A stretch of DNA of 64,000 nt. Origin: Leptospira mtsangambouensis (lineage in GTDB: Bacteria > Spirochaetota > Leptospiria > Leptospirales > Leptospiraceae). The first letter of the stretch is position 1, and every line of letters begins with the position of its first letter. The notes beneath the pieces are model-generated. The model was given only the letters and a program-made list of their open reading frames with translations. It did not search any database and was not told where the DNA came from. The stretch lies in the NCBI RefSeq assembly GCF_004770475.1, contig NZ_RQHK01000015.1:124001-188000 (forward strand), written 5' to 3'. This document shows, piece after piece, positions 36,739 to 46,180 of the stretch. Position numbers and translations under genes: made by a program.

Positions 36739-37725
36739 ATGCTCAGAAAAATATTTACACCTTTTCTTTTTTCCCTTTTATTCTTGGCGTTCGCTAATTG
36801 CGGACCTTCACCTGAAACCAAAGATTTGCAAGTGAAAGCAAAACAAATCATTGGTGCACTTCCTGCTAAAATGCCAGGCTCGGAAAATGATAGTCAGGAA
36901 CTAATTTCACTCGGTAAAAAACTCTATTTTGAGAAAAAACTCTCCCTTAATGAAACGCAATCTTGTAACTCTTGTCACAACGTGGAAGGAAAGGCCGCAG
37001 GAGTAGACAACCTTTCTACATCTCCCGGTGCATTCGGAAAAAATGGAGATAGGAACTCTCCAACTGTGCTTAATGCCGGATTCCATTTCGTACAATTTTG
37101 GGATGGAAGAGCTGCTGATTTGAAAGCACAAGCCAAAGGTCCAATTCTTAACCCAGTGGAAATGGCGATGCCTTCCGAAAAGGAAGTTTTAAAACGAATT
37201 AACGAAGATTCTGAATACCCTGCGTTATTTGCAAAAGCTTATCCAAATGAAAAAAATGCTGTCACTTACGACAATTTAGCTGGAGCGATTGCTGCCTTTG
37301 AAAGAACCTTAGTGACTTCTTCACGTTTCGATGATTTTATTAATGGAGATTACAAGGCCATTTCGAAAGAAGAACAAGAAGGGTTTAAAAGTTTTCTTTC
37401 TGCTGGATGCACTTCGTGCCATTCAGGAAATCTACTTGGTGGTAATTCTTACAGAAAAATTGGTTTAGTGAATGAATACAAAACTGCTGACCTTGGACTT
37501 TATAATGTAACTAAAAAAGCTGAGGATAAATTTTCCTTTAAAGTTCCAAGTTTAAGGAACATTGCTTTGACTGGCCCATACTTTCATGATGGCCAAATCA
37601 AAACTTTGGACGAGGCAGTTCAAAAGATGGCATTCCATCAGTTAGGTATCAAGCTCTCTGAAGAAGAAACCAAAAAAATTGTTCTCTTCCTTGGGACACT
37701 TTCGGACAAAACACGTATCAATTAA
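36739..37725 (+). CDS. Di-haem cytochrome c peroxidase (CcpA/MauG family), lipoprotein
   Basis: 328 aa. Lipoprotein-type signal ending FANC (Cys21). Two haem c sites: CNSCH at 76-80 and CTSCH at 224-228, the spacing usual for bacterial di-haem peroxidases. Other family segments: GDRNSPTVLNAGF, FWDGRAADLKAQA, NPVEMAMP and FKVPSLRNIALTGPYFHDG. It reduces H2O2 with electrons from a c-type cytochrome in the periplasm, here probably tethered to a membrane. SD AGAGGA is six bases upstream. Two similar AT-rich motifs lie 48-90 bases ahead of the gene and may be regulator sites. Its stop overlaps that of the facing TetR gene by eight bases. Confidence 0.92.
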   Translation: MLRKIFTPFLFSLLFLAFANCGPSPETKDLQVKAKQIIGALPAKMPGSENDSQELISLGKKLYFEKKLSLNETQSCNSCHNVEGKAAGVDNLSTSPGAFGKNGDRNSPTVLNAGFHFVQFWDGRAADLKAQAKGPILNPVEMAMPSEKEVLKRINEDSEYPALFAKAYPNEKNAVTYDNLAGAIAAFERTLVTSSRFDDFINGDYKAISKEEQEGFKSFLSAGCTSCHSGNLLGGNSYRKIGLVNEYKTADLGLYNVTKKAEDKFSFKVPSLRNIALTGPYFHDGQIKTLDEAVQKMAFHQLGIKLSEEETKKIVLFLGTLSDKTRIN

Positions 37726-38371
37726 TTCTTTTCTTTGTATTTGAATATCCTTGGATCCCTGACAGCATTTGTAGCGATCCAAGGAGCCATTTTTCCAAAG
37801 CTCGATGCCTAAGTGCAATTGGTATCGGTTGTAAGTATTCTTTAAAGGCTTTTGATCCTAATATCCGAATAACGGATATCATTTGTCCTGATATGACTCT
37901 TAAAATTGGATTAAACTCGTTCTTGTCACTCTCTAGTTGCAGAGCGTCTGCTAACCTGATTTCATAATGTTCCCAAAGCAATAGGTATCTCTGTTCCAAA
38001 TCAGGACTGTCCATCCATGGATGAAAACCCGGCAATGATTCGATCAAAACTTCCGGATCAATCGATTGAATTATGTTCCAAAGAAACTGTTTGAATGCCT
38101 CAAACAAAGACTCGGATTCTTCTCTCGCTAAAAGACTTCTAATCAGTTCATCACAGAATAAAATTTCATCCTGAAATGCGAGGTCTTCTTTCGATCGAAA
38201 GTATGTGAATAGGGTTTTGACAGAAACATCTGCCGAATCTGCAATTTCTGATACAGTAACAGCAGAATATCCCTTTTCTTGGAACAATAGTTTTGCCGAT
38301 CGCAATATGGAGGTTTGAATGCTCTGTTTTTTTCTTTCTCTAAGAGGTAATCTGAGGATCATTTGGCTCAT
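37718..38371 (-). CDS. TetR/AcrR family transcriptional regulator
   Basis: 217 aa. HTH fingerprint at ~20-65: LFQEKGYSAVTVSEIADSADVSVKTLFTYFRSKEDLAF. The C-terminal ligand domain is not assignable to a subfamily, though the LPGFHPWMDSPDLEQRYLLLWEHYEIRLADAL segment resembles the actinobacterial-type C-domain TetR_C. Convergent with the peroxidase gene and divergent from pyrE; the region in between has a cluster of short repeats which could be its operator. Confidence 0.88.
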   Translation of the reverse strand: MSQMILRLPLRERKKQSIQTSILRSAKLLFQEKGYSAVTVSEIADSADVSVKTLFTYFRSKEDLAFQDEILFCDELIRSLLAREESESLFEAFKQFLWNIIQSIDPEVLIESLPGFHPWMDSPDLEQRYLLLWEHYEIRLADALQLESDKNEFNPILRVISGQMISVIRILGSKAFKEYLQPIPIALRHRALEKWLLGSLQMLSGIQGYSNTKKRIN

Positions 38372-38470
38372 TGGGGTTGTTTTTCTCTACTTTGGTCCTA
38401 TAAACCAACCCGAATCTTCAAAAAAAGAATCTTAGGGTTAGGTCAGTTTTTGGATATAGTGAGGTGCTGT

Positions 38471-38567
38471 AAAAAGTAACTTACTTTATTTAGAAAGTCA
38501 CTTTACTTTTATAGTTGCTTACTTTAGAAACTAAGTGTAAAAATAAAGTCACTTACTTTTTATAGTC
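38471..38567. repeat. Cluster of ACTTACTTT repeats upstream of pyrE
   Basis: Four related copies: AAAAAGTAACTTACTTT (38471-38487, containing the palindrome AAAGTAA-C-TTACTTT), AAAGTCACTTTACTTTTATAG (38494-38514, read as two parts), AGTTGCTTACTTT (38513-38525) and AAAGTCACTTACTTTTTATAG (38545-38565). The second and fourth also share a TTTATAGT end. The cluster lies between the divergent TetR and pyrE starts. Confidence 0.65.
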
Positions 38568-38633
38568 AAATAAAATAATCTCCCTAAAAGAAAAATATAC
38601 TTTTCCCACCAGAATTGGAAAAATAATTGGAAT

Positions 38634-39191
38634 ATGTCTCAAACACTTCGCGATCAGCTCTTCCTTTGGATGAAATCTCATGTTTACCGTTATTCAGAAG
38701 CACCATTTCGTCTGGCGAGTGGATTAGAATCTCATCATTACTTTAATTGTAAGGAAATCACTCTTCATCCGGAGAGACTTGCCGTTCTTGCTAATTGTTT
38801 TGTAGAGGAAATCATTCCAAAACTAGGATTGGAGTTCCAAGCAGTGGGTGGTTTGACATTAGGAGCAGATCCATTAGCTTATTCGATTTCTTTGGCGTAT
38901 CAAAGGAAAGGGAAACTCATTTACCCGCTTGTTGTTAGAAAGGAAGCGAAAGGACATGGGACTGGCCAACAAATCGAAGGTTTTTGGAAAGAAGTTAAAT
39001 CTTGTTTGGTAGTGGATGATGTGATTACTACCGGAGGATCAACTCTCAAAGCAGTCCAAGCATTAAGAGAAGCAGGAATTTCGGTCACCAAAGGAATTTG
39101 TATTTTGAATCGAGAGGAAGGTGGGGCAGAAAATTTAGAAAAGTCTGGAATCCAGATGGAATCAATCTTTCGTAAAAGTGAGTTTTTTTAA
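38634..39191 (+). CDS. pyrE: Orotate phosphoribosyltransferase
   Basis: 185 aa. PRPP-binding motif LVVDDVITTGGSTLKAV (13-residue PRT signature), catalytic-loop region VVRKEAKGHGTGQQIEG with the K-E-x-K-x-H-G pattern of PyrE, and the N-terminal SGLESHHYFNCKEITL orotate-binding stretch. Converts orotate and PRPP to OMP in de novo pyrimidine synthesis. Its stop is directly followed by the next ATG without a spacer, so that gene is likely translationally coupled. The repeat cluster upstream may be regulatory. Confidence 0.95.
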   Translation: MSQTLRDQLFLWMKSHVYRYSEAPFRLASGLESHHYFNCKEITLHPERLAVLANCFVEEIIPKLGLEFQAVGGLTLGADPLAYSISLAYQRKGKLIYPLVVRKEAKGHGTGQQIEGFWKEVKSCLVVDDVITTGGSTLKAVQALREAGISVTKGICILNREEGGAENLEKSGIQMESIFRKSEFF

Positions 39192-39944
39192 ATGAGTGCA
39201 AAAATGATATTTCTATATGACGTAAAATTGTTCAGGAACAAGTTATTAAAGAGAACTTGGGCAGTCATTTCATTGTTTGTCGTTTTTGTCGCGTATAACA
39301 GCCTCCAGGTTCCCAAGGAAGGGAGGTTACAGTTTTTTACAATTTTTCTACCATTGTTAGCATTGTTCTTTTGGTTTTTGAGAAAAAACTATTTGAAACA
39401 GATTGAAATTTTATCATCAGGAAAAATTGAAATTGAAGGTGGGTCGCTAAAACAATTTGATTCTAACGGAAATTGCGCAAGTATCAGGTTAAAAGATTTA
39501 GAACAAATAACCACCGATAAATTCCGTGGTTATGACCGAATTGTATTGGAAACAAAAGAGAAAATTCATCCTATCGTGAATATTGAATCACAAGATGAGT
39601 TGGTATCCATTTTAGAAAAAGAATCTGGGGTTAAGAGACTTGTTGATTTAACTGAAGATAGGTTGTGGAATTTGAAAACACCTTTGTATTTTGTTCCAAG
39701 TTTACTCGTATTAGTAGTTACTTACATTCCGTTCATAAAAAGTAAGTTTCCAATTCTATCTCCAGAATTTTTGGGTCTATTTTTTAATGTGAATTTAATT
39801 ATATACTTACTGTATTTACCTGAAAAACAGAATCACACGATTAGTCAGTTCTCTCTTAAAAGGAGAATGATATTTATTAGTTTGGTTGTATTTTTCTTTC
39901 AGGTGTATATCCAATTGGATAAGTCAGGCTGGCTTAAAAACTAA
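39192..39944 (+). CDS. Uncharacterised membrane protein
   Basis: 250 aa, no family recognised. Two N-terminal helices (~22-40 and ~46-62), a soluble middle (~65-150) with beta-strand character (KIEIEGGSLKQFDSNG, SIRLKDLEQI, RIVLETKE) resembling a PH-like bacterial membrane domain, then three C-terminal helices (~158-178, ~188-208, ~222-240). It follows pyrE with zero spacing, so it is expressed with it, but nothing ties it to pyrimidine metabolism. Function unknown. Confidence 0.75.
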   Translation: MSAKMIFLYDVKLFRNKLLKRTWAVISLFVVFVAYNSLQVPKEGRLQFFTIFLPLLALFFWFLRKNYLKQIEILSSGKIEIEGGSLKQFDSNGNCASIRLKDLEQITTDKFRGYDRIVLETKEKIHPIVNIESQDELVSILEKESGVKRLVDLTEDRLWNLKTPLYFVPSLLVLVVTYIPFIKSKFPILSPEFLGLFFNVNLIIYLLYLPEKQNHTISQFSLKRRMIFISLVVFFFQVYIQLDKSGWLKN

Positions 39945-39946
39945 GA

Positions 39947-40855
39947 TCAACTTTCTTGTTTTGATCCAACACTTTGCCTAAGCAAATTCAGTTTTGCTTG
40001 GGCATATCGTCTTAGTTCTATCATTTCTGTGGCATACCTTTTCAAAAGATTGTCTTGCTCCAGTCGATTCTCCATTAATTGCAGAGTGTCTCGAACATAT
40101 TTAATATCTTTTTCTTCTTTTAATTTGCCTGTTTGTATTAGTTTTTTGACCACATCGAATTCATATTTTCTAAAATGAACTCGCAATAAGAACTCAGTTG
40201 AAAAGTTCTCTTTGGCTTTGACCCAATTTTGGTCAATTTTTTCTTTTGGTCCTTGTTCTTTTAATTGGTCGACTGCCCGTTTTGTTGGGTCCAAGTCTCG
40301 AACCGAACTAGCGTTCGCCAATTCTTCTGCTGCGTTGATTTCATCTTTGAAAATTTCTTGGAGTTTGTTTCTCCGCCACTGGTCAGTGTATTCATAACTT
40401 TGTGCCGTGAGCATTCGTTGAAACTCTTCGAGCATTACTGAAACATTGATGGAACGTCCAAGAGGCGTGTTATTAAATTCTTTGATTTTGGGAAATAACT
40501 CTCTCGTTATTTGAAATGCTGATTTTCTTTTATAATTACTTGCTTCGTATAGCTTTTCTAACGAGTCCTCAGAATGTTTTTTTAGTTCATTCAGAATGAA
40601 TGGTTCGGCAAACACATAAGCGTCTTCACCATAAACAAATAAATTTGGATCAGGTGCAACAACTGATACGATAAAAATATAATGGCTGTCTCTAAGTGCT
40701 GTCAGAAGTTTTCTTAAATCTTCTTCTGTTCTTGAAAGTTGCGAAGACCAGATTCGTAAGTGCGAATCGGAAGTAGGGATTTTTTCTCTTGATTCGAGGT
40801 TTTCTTTTCGAATCATATCTGCCAGTTCCAAACAAACTTTGATACTTCCCGCCAT
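39947..40855 (-). CDS. Uncharacterised helical cytosolic protein
   Basis: 302 aa, no signal peptide or membrane segment, strongly charged and mostly helical. No known motif. A region HYIFIVSVVAPDPNLFVYGEDAYVFAE suggests a small alpha/beta core and the C-terminal half (~180-300) looks coiled-coil like (LMENRLEQDNLLKRYATEMIELRR). It is convergent with the membrane protein gene (gap of two bases) and ~40 bases ahead of the ABC permease end. Function unknown. Confidence 0.7.
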   Translation of the reverse strand: MAGSIKVCLELADMIRKENLESREKIPTSDSHLRIWSSQLSRTEEDLRKLLTALRDSHYIFIVSVVAPDPNLFVYGEDAYVFAEPFILNELKKHSEDSLEKLYEASNYKRKSAFQITRELFPKIKEFNNTPLGRSINVSVMLEEFQRMLTAQSYEYTDQWRRNKLQEIFKDEINAAEELANASSVRDLDPTKRAVDQLKEQGPKEKIDQNWVKAKENFSTEFLLRVHFRKYEFDVVKKLIQTGKLKEEKDIKYVRDTLQLMENRLEQDNLLKRYATEMIELRRYAQAKLNLLRQSVGSKQES

Positions 40856-40892
40856 AAATAAAAGTTACAGATAGCACCTTTTCGGTAAAGAA

Positions 40893-43352
40893 TTATTCAT
40901 ATTTCAATTCTTTTGAAATATTCATCTGTTTTAGAAAGTAGAAGGGTATCAAGCAAATTATAAATGTAATTACGGGTATTAATATCGGGAGTTTTACTAC
41001 AAATGAGAGTGGGTATTGAAAATCGAGAACCCATCCAAAAGCATTTCGATTGATTCCAAAAATGACGATTGGTGATAAAACGATACTATTAAGAATTCCA
41101 GATAAAATTCCAAAAGAAACAAGAAATAATGCCTGGTAGTAGATCAATTGAAACATTTGAAATGAACTCATTCCAATTGATTTTAATCCAGCTAACATTT
41201 GTGATTTTTCCCTGATAAAGTAAACTAGTGAAGTTGTTAGTGCCAAAATCGAAATTATTAGCGCAGATACCTTTAAAGTATCTAGTATTGAGAACACTTT
41301 GTTCATTCCTTCAAGATAAAGTTTTTTTAATTCCGCTTGATCTATATACTTTAAATCGTATTTTTTTGTTATTTTTCTTAGTAGTGTGATTGTATCTTCT
41401 TCTGAACTACTTTTGTTCCGTGTGATTCTGATAGAGTTTAGATGATTGACTTTGAAATTTTTCTGAAAGAAAGAGTAGTCCATCATGATGGTTCCTCGTT
41501 CTGAAAAAAAATGTTCTTTGGTATCCTGAATTTTTATCTGTAATTGAGGTGTTTTTTCTGTATTGATGGTGATCAAATCACTTTTGCAGATATGATCTAA
41601 AAAACATAAGTTGTTCGAGACAATAATTTCGTCTTTGTTGTATTGGTTTGAAAAATTAAACACGTGTAATGTATAATATTTTCCGTTCACAATAAATTTG
41701 GAATCAATGTAAAAAGGTTCAACTGCTGAAAAGGTTGGATCATTGGCTATTGTCTCTAAAAGAAAAACAGGAACACCTGGTTCTCCCGAGTTCAACTTTT
41801 TTTCGTTGATAAGTGAAAAGTCTGATTTGTTTTCTTCATTGACCCAACGAACAACCGATTGTTCATAACTTTCAGTGAGGCTCGTGAGGGTTAGGACAAG
41901 AGAACTCGATAACATGATGGTTGATGCAGTTAGCCCATGTTTCCAAGGTTCGGATTGAATTTCTTTTAGTCCAATTTTTACGCTAGGGTGAAATCGGATC
42001 TTTGATAAAAGTTTGTCTATCTGATGAATCACGAAAGGTAAACAGAGAAAATTTAATAATACAAAGGCGAATATAATGAATCCTATACCGATCATACCCG
42101 GAAGGATTTGTTTGGCGATTTGAACAAATCCTAAGTAAATTCCAAGGGACAAGGAAGCGATGGAGATTAGAGAGTTTGAAAATTTTGAAAATCCAAAGAG
42201 GTTAGTGGGATTTGCAGAATCCTTTTCCCTAATCAAATCAATGGGTAAAATTTGAAAGGTTTTGTATGAATTATAAATTGATGCAATGATTGAGCCAATG
42301 ACGGAAATAGTTAGACCTAATAAGATGACAGAGACTGGAATGTTTTGGTATGAACTGATTTGGTTGGCATCAGTGATTGTATTTACCGTTGTTAAGAAGT
42401 CGGTGTTGGCAACCAAAATTCCTAATAAAACTCCGGCGATCCCGCCTAAAATTCCAATGACTATGGCTTGGGTGAGAAATAATAAAAAGTTATTTTTTTT
42501 ACTGGATCCAATGGATAATAATATTCCAAATTCCTTTTTTCTAGATAAATAAAGGCCCGTAAACATATTCGATACCATAAAAAAAGATATCAGAACGGAA
42601 ACCAACGAAACAATTGTTAGGTTTATTTTTAATGAGCTTAATACTACACCTGCTCTTTCTATGATTTGGTTTTTTGATTCAAAAGTCCATTCATCTGATT
42701 TTATGATAGGTGTCTCTGGTGATTGTGTTTGTTTTACTTCATCGATTAGCCAAATGGATGTAAGTAGTTTCTGTTTGTCACAGATGGATTGTAGTCTAGT
42801 GATATCCATGACGAGAAAAATTCCTTCCATCGGTAAAATATCAAAGTTGTCTTTTTGTAGTTGGATATCTGTTTCGCAAATCGATAAAGTGATTTTATCC
42901 GTATGTATTTTCAATTGATCGGCAAAAGCTTGGCTGAGTAAATATTTTGGAATTTTTTCTATTGGTGTTTTTGTGGTATTAGTTATCTTTGTTTGTAGGA
43001 TGTCTCTTCCAATGACAGGGATACTTTGGATTTGATTGTTTGTAGTTGAATACGTGGCTTTGGTTTGTAACTCGGGTTCAACTCGAATGTTCTCAGAGAC
43101 ACTGGATTCCACTATTTTTAAAAATCGATCATCGGCCCCTTGGTTTTGGTTATTGGCAATATACCTTCCCATAAAATTTTCTGAAGAATAACCTATCATC
43201 TGGTCTAAGACACTTTTTTCAGCTCTCCAAGCATTGATTTGGGTGCTTACAAATAAGGCAATTCCAAGGCTAATACCAGAGATTGACAGTAACATTTTTG
43301 GAAAATGGTCTTTAAAATACCCTAGTATAAATGAATAATAAATCATTTTCAT
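40893..43352 (-). CDS. FtsX-family ABC transporter permease
   Basis: 819 aa. One N-terminal helix (~18-36), a large periplasmic domain (~40-245), three helices of a first FtsX unit (~250-390), further helices (~395-440), a second periplasmic domain (~490-690) and a second FtsX unit at the C-terminus (~695-810). This duplicated form resembles MacB-superfamily permeases (LolCE, YknZ, DevC-like) that act on lipoproteins, peptides or envelope stress rather than import. Its ATG overlaps the stop of the ATPase gene by four bases, so the two form one transporter. No periplasmic adaptor gene lies beside it. Confidence 0.88.
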   Translation of the reverse strand: MKMIYYSFILGYFKDHFPKMLLSISGISLGIALFVSTQINAWRAEKSVLDQMIGYSSENFMGRYIANNQNQGADDRFLKIVESSVSENIRVEPELQTKATYSTTNNQIQSIPVIGRDILQTKITNTTKTPIEKIPKYLLSQAFADQLKIHTDKITLSICETDIQLQKDNFDILPMEGIFLVMDITRLQSICDKQKLLTSIWLIDEVKQTQSPETPIIKSDEWTFESKNQIIERAGVVLSSLKINLTIVSLVSVLISFFMVSNMFTGLYLSRKKEFGILLSIGSSKKNNFLLFLTQAIVIGILGGIAGVLLGILVANTDFLTTVNTITDANQISSYQNIPVSVILLGLTISVIGSIIASIYNSYKTFQILPIDLIREKDSANPTNLFGFSKFSNSLISIASLSLGIYLGFVQIAKQILPGMIGIGFIIFAFVLLNFLCLPFVIHQIDKLLSKIRFHPSVKIGLKEIQSEPWKHGLTASTIMLSSSLVLTLTSLTESYEQSVVRWVNEENKSDFSLINEKKLNSGEPGVPVFLLETIANDPTFSAVEPFYIDSKFIVNGKYYTLHVFNFSNQYNKDEIIVSNNLCFLDHICKSDLITINTEKTPQLQIKIQDTKEHFFSERGTIMMDYSFFQKNFKVNHLNSIRITRNKSSSEEDTITLLRKITKKYDLKYIDQAELKKLYLEGMNKVFSILDTLKVSALIISILALTTSLVYFIREKSQMLAGLKSIGMSSFQMFQLIYYQALFLVSFGILSGILNSIVLSPIVIFGINRNAFGWVLDFQYPLSFVVKLPILIPVITFIICLIPFYFLKQMNISKELKYE

Positions 43353-44053
43353 TTTGATCTGATTTTACCATCTAACATCCGCAGGTTAATGTCTCCCGAT
43401 TGACCAATTTGTTCATTATGTGTAACAAGAAATACTGATATACCTAGGTCTTTTACACATCGACCGAATAATTCCATAATCATATCCGAAGAATGGGAGT
43501 CCAAGTTACCCGTTGGTTCATCCGCAAGGACTAGTTTTGGTTGGTGCACAATGGCTCTTGCAATTGATACTCTTTGTTTTTCTCCCCCTGACATTTCTTT
43601 CGGGGTGAAATCTTTTCTATGGTCAAGTCCCACCAGGGAAAGGACCTCTTTTGCCTTGGATTCAGCGATCTTTTTCGTTGTGCCGGAAAGATAAAGGGGC
43701 AAAGAAACATTTTCTATGGCAGAAAGATAAGGGAATAAATGAAAAAATTGGAAGACGATTCCTATTGTTTTTCGTCTGTACATGGTAAGGTCATTTTCTG
43801 TTGCTCCGATGAGTTGGTTTCCGAATACATTGATTTGTCCAGAATCTGCAGATTCAATGGCTGAGAGTAGGTTTAGTAGCGTTGATTTCCCACTCCCTGA
43901 AGGACCCATCAACGTAACCAGTTTTTTCTCTGCAATTTCGAATGAAATATCATTCAAAACGGGGAAGGTTGTTTCTCCTTGTTGGAAACTTTTGTTTACA
44001 TTTTGGATTTGGATGGTTGTTTTGTTGGCAGACTCTTTTTTTTCATTGCTCAC
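43349..44053 (-). CDS. ABC transporter ATP-binding protein (LolD/MacB type)
   Basis: 234 aa from a GTG at 44053, chosen because GGGAAG lies nine bases upstream and the protein then starts ~13 residues before the conserved TTIQIQNVNKSF; the open frame runs 81 bases further with atypical sequence. Walker A GPSGSGKST, Q-loop VFQFFHLFPYLSAIENV, signature MSGGEKQRVSIARA, Walker B LVLADEPTGNLD and the H-loop VTHNEQ are all present. Energises the FtsX-type permease encoded downstream with a four-base overlap. The substrate is not deducible. Confidence 0.92.
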   Translation of the reverse strand: MSNEKKESANKTTIQIQNVNKSFQQGETTFPVLNDISFEIAEKKLVTLMGPSGSGKSTLLNLLSAIESADSGQINVFGNQLIGATENDLTMYRRKTIGIVFQFFHLFPYLSAIENVSLPLYLSGTTKKIAESKAKEVLSLVGLDHRKDFTPKEMSGGEKQRVSIARAIVHQPKLVLADEPTGNLDSHSSDMIMELFGRCVKDLGISVFLVTHNEQIGQSGDINLRMLDGKIRSK

Positions 44054-44111
44054 GAAAAATAACTTCCCATATATAAGACAGTCAAGAATATCAAGATTAA
44101 GGTAAAACTGA

Positions 44112-44396
44112 TTGTTAGCACGTATATTTTTCATACTAATTGTATCAGTTTTAGTATTCGGTAAGTCGCAAGCTTGGACTTCTATTGCGGAGTTTACCGA
44201 GTCTGGAGAAATTTTCGTTTCTGAAAATAATTCCGAAGAACCGCCTAGCGAAGAAGAGGGTTTTATCTATATTCCTTCACTTCCCGTTTCCGTTTCCATC
44301 GTAAAATTTTACTCTTTCTCAATTGCTGCTTTACTTGCACCTAATATCATTTCTATTAAATTCCCGGATCGTCGGGGATCTCCCAAATTTATATAA
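44112..44396 (+). CDS. Small secreted protein, hypothetical
   Basis: 94 aa if the TTG at 44112 is used; AAGG lies nine bases upstream and no ATG is available before the mature part. Hydrophobic signal-like segment (residues 3-20, then KSQAW), an acidic middle (SENNSEEPPSEEEG) and a second hydrophobic stretch (~60-78). No family recognised. It ends 38 bases before the first gene of the Ehr-like complex and may be the first gene of that operon. It overlaps nothing on the other strand, but the TTG start keeps the call tentative. Confidence 0.45.
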   Translation: MLARIFFILIVSVLVFGKSQAWTSIAEFTESGEIFVSENNSEEPPSEEEGFIYIPSLPVSVSIVKFYSFSIAALLAPNIISIKFPDRRGSPKFI

Positions 44397-44434
44397 CAAA
44401 CTTATTTCTTTAAAATTTAAATTTTGAGGTAGTT

Positions 44435-46180
44435 ATGTTAGAAGATGAAAGAATTTCAATCTTCAGATCGGTTTTGGTAGGTATATCTGCGCTTTCGCCG
44501 CTTGCTATATTCTTATTTTCTAATTATGATGTATTGTCAGTTGACTTTCCGATTTTGGTTGGGCTTTTCATCCAAGCATATATCGGTTTTTCTTCTTTTA
44601 TGTTGGTTCAGTCTTATGAACCGAAGGAAAAAAACAAAGTCACCATAGGGTATGTTATTTTTTGGTCTGCGCTTGGTGTTTGTTATTTATCAGGTAAGTC
44701 GCTCATTCTTCCCATTGCCTTGGAAGTAACTTCTTTTTCCACGATTCTGATCTATTCAGGAACAGAGTTTGGAAAAAAACAGATCGAAAGTTTAGGATCT
44801 TTACTACTGGCTTCCGGTATTGCCGCTTTGTTTCTTTCCGCTTGGGTTATGTTACCCGATGGAGATAATGTCGGAATTATTTTACTTTTGATAGGGCTTT
44901 TGATCAAATCAGGTTTTTCTGGATTCCATTTGTGGATACCTAAGGTAAATGAAGGTGGTCCATCTCATGCACTTGGTTCCTTTGCAGGGGTTCTTGAAGT
45001 ATTCCCTTTGTTATTGTTCTATAGATATGTGCTTCCAAATCAATTAGATCCAATCATTTATCAAATTTTGTTTCCGCTTGCTGCATTAGGAATTTTTTTT
45101 GGCGGTATTACTAGTTTCTTTCATAAAGATCCAAAAATATCATTAGCATATAGTTCTGTGGAATCTATTAACTTCCTTTGGTTATGTTTGATCATTGCTG
45201 GGATGTTTCAATTTTCAGTTGATTCGGAGTTGATGAATTTGAGTAATTCGTTTCGAATTTTATTTTTTCTTGGATTGTTCCATCATTCATTTTCTAAAAC
45301 ATTCCAATTGTTTTCAATCGGGATGGTAGCAAGGCTTAAAAATTCCAGTTCAAGCGACGAGTTAAAAGGAATTGGAAGATTGTTGGGAATCTCTCCATTG
45401 TTAGTTGGAGCAGGAACTTTTAGTTATGCAGTTCTTCCGGGAACATTGGGGTTTGTATCTGAAGCAACTTACTTTTATCTAAATGCTCGGATTTTGGACA
45501 TGCCGATCGGACGTTCTATTTTCCTTTTGCCTTCGATGATATTTATTTTCTTTGGAATTGTTCTGGGTGGATTTACGCATATCAAATTGTTTTTGAGTTT
45601 GTTTTTGTCAATCCCAGATAAAGACATCAATATCCAACCATTTGGACCACAAAAAAGAAGATGGGTGAAAATTTCTCTATTTAGTTTGTCTTTGGTCATT
45701 TTGGGATTTCCATTGGCGATGCCATACTTTGTGAAACTTCCGATGCTTAGCCCGTTCGTTGATCCGCAGTTAGCTGAGTGGTTTTGGACATTATCAATTG
45801 TTTCGTATGTAACCATTGGTACTGTGTTTGTTTTCCGTTTGTATGATCGTTATCAGTTAAAAAAATATGGGGAACAAAAAACTAAAAACTGGGATTGTGG
45901 AGGAGGTTATAGTGGTCATGAACTCTCCATACCAACATCTGTTTTTTCTGAACCATTGAGAAATTCCCTAGGAAGGTATTTTTTAAATAAATCTGGTGAA
46001 TCAAAAGTGGATTCTTTTCTGATCAAAGGGATTTCTTCCGTGTTTCGTTTTGGAACACGATTTGTATCGGCGACGAATCATCCAAAAGAAGAAGATGTGA
46101 GTAAGTATCTCGCGATCTCTTCTATGTTTTTGATTTTCATCTTCTCACTTTTGATTTTGGGCGATTTTGGAGGTCTGTAG
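44435..46180 (+). CDS. HyfB/HycC-like proton-antiporter subunit of an Ehr-type complex
   Basis: 581 aa with about 14 membrane helices. It belongs to the NuoL/MrpA-like family: the LLIGLLIKSGFSGFHLWIPKVNEGGPSHALGSFAGV region is the signature, with the Lys (LLIKSG) and His expected in the proton path. The C-terminal DCGGGYSGHELSIPTSVFSEPLRNSLGRYF is the tail found in hydrogenase-4 subunit B/HycC rather than in complex I. In this family the subunit pumps or exchanges protons/cations. It is the first large gene of a tightly packed six-gene run; its stop is adjacent to the next ATG. Confidence 0.9.
   Translation: MLEDERISIFRSVLVGISALSPLAIFLFSNYDVLSVDFPILVGLFIQAYIGFSSFMLVQSYEPKEKNKVTIGYVIFWSALGVCYLSGKSLILPIALEVTSFSTILIYSGTEFGKKQIESLGSLLLASGIAALFLSAWVMLPDGDNVGIILLLIGLLIKSGFSGFHLWIPKVNEGGPSHALGSFAGVLEVFPLLLFYRYVLPNQLDPIIYQILFPLAALGIFFGGITSFFHKDPKISLAYSSVESINFLWLCLIIAGMFQFSVDSELMNLSNSFRILFFLGLFHHSFSKTFQLFSIGMVARLKNSSSSDELKGIGRLLGISPLLVGAGTFSYAVLPGTLGFVSEATYFYLNARILDMPIGRSIFLLPSMIFIFFGIVLGGFTHIKLFLSLFLSIPDKDINIQPFGPQKRRWVKISLFSLSLVILGFPLAMPYFVKLPMLSPFVDPQLAEWFWTLSIVSYVTIGTVFVFRLYDRYQLKKYGEQKTKNWDCGGGYSGHELSIPTSVFSEPLRNSLGRYFLNKSGESKVDSFLIKGISSVFRFGTRFVSATNHPKEEDVSKYLAISSMFLIFIFSLLILGDFGGL

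Noticed and set aside
38471..38567. CRISPR array
   Set aside because: Units are short, unequal and separated by irregular A/T-rich gaps, with no cas gene.
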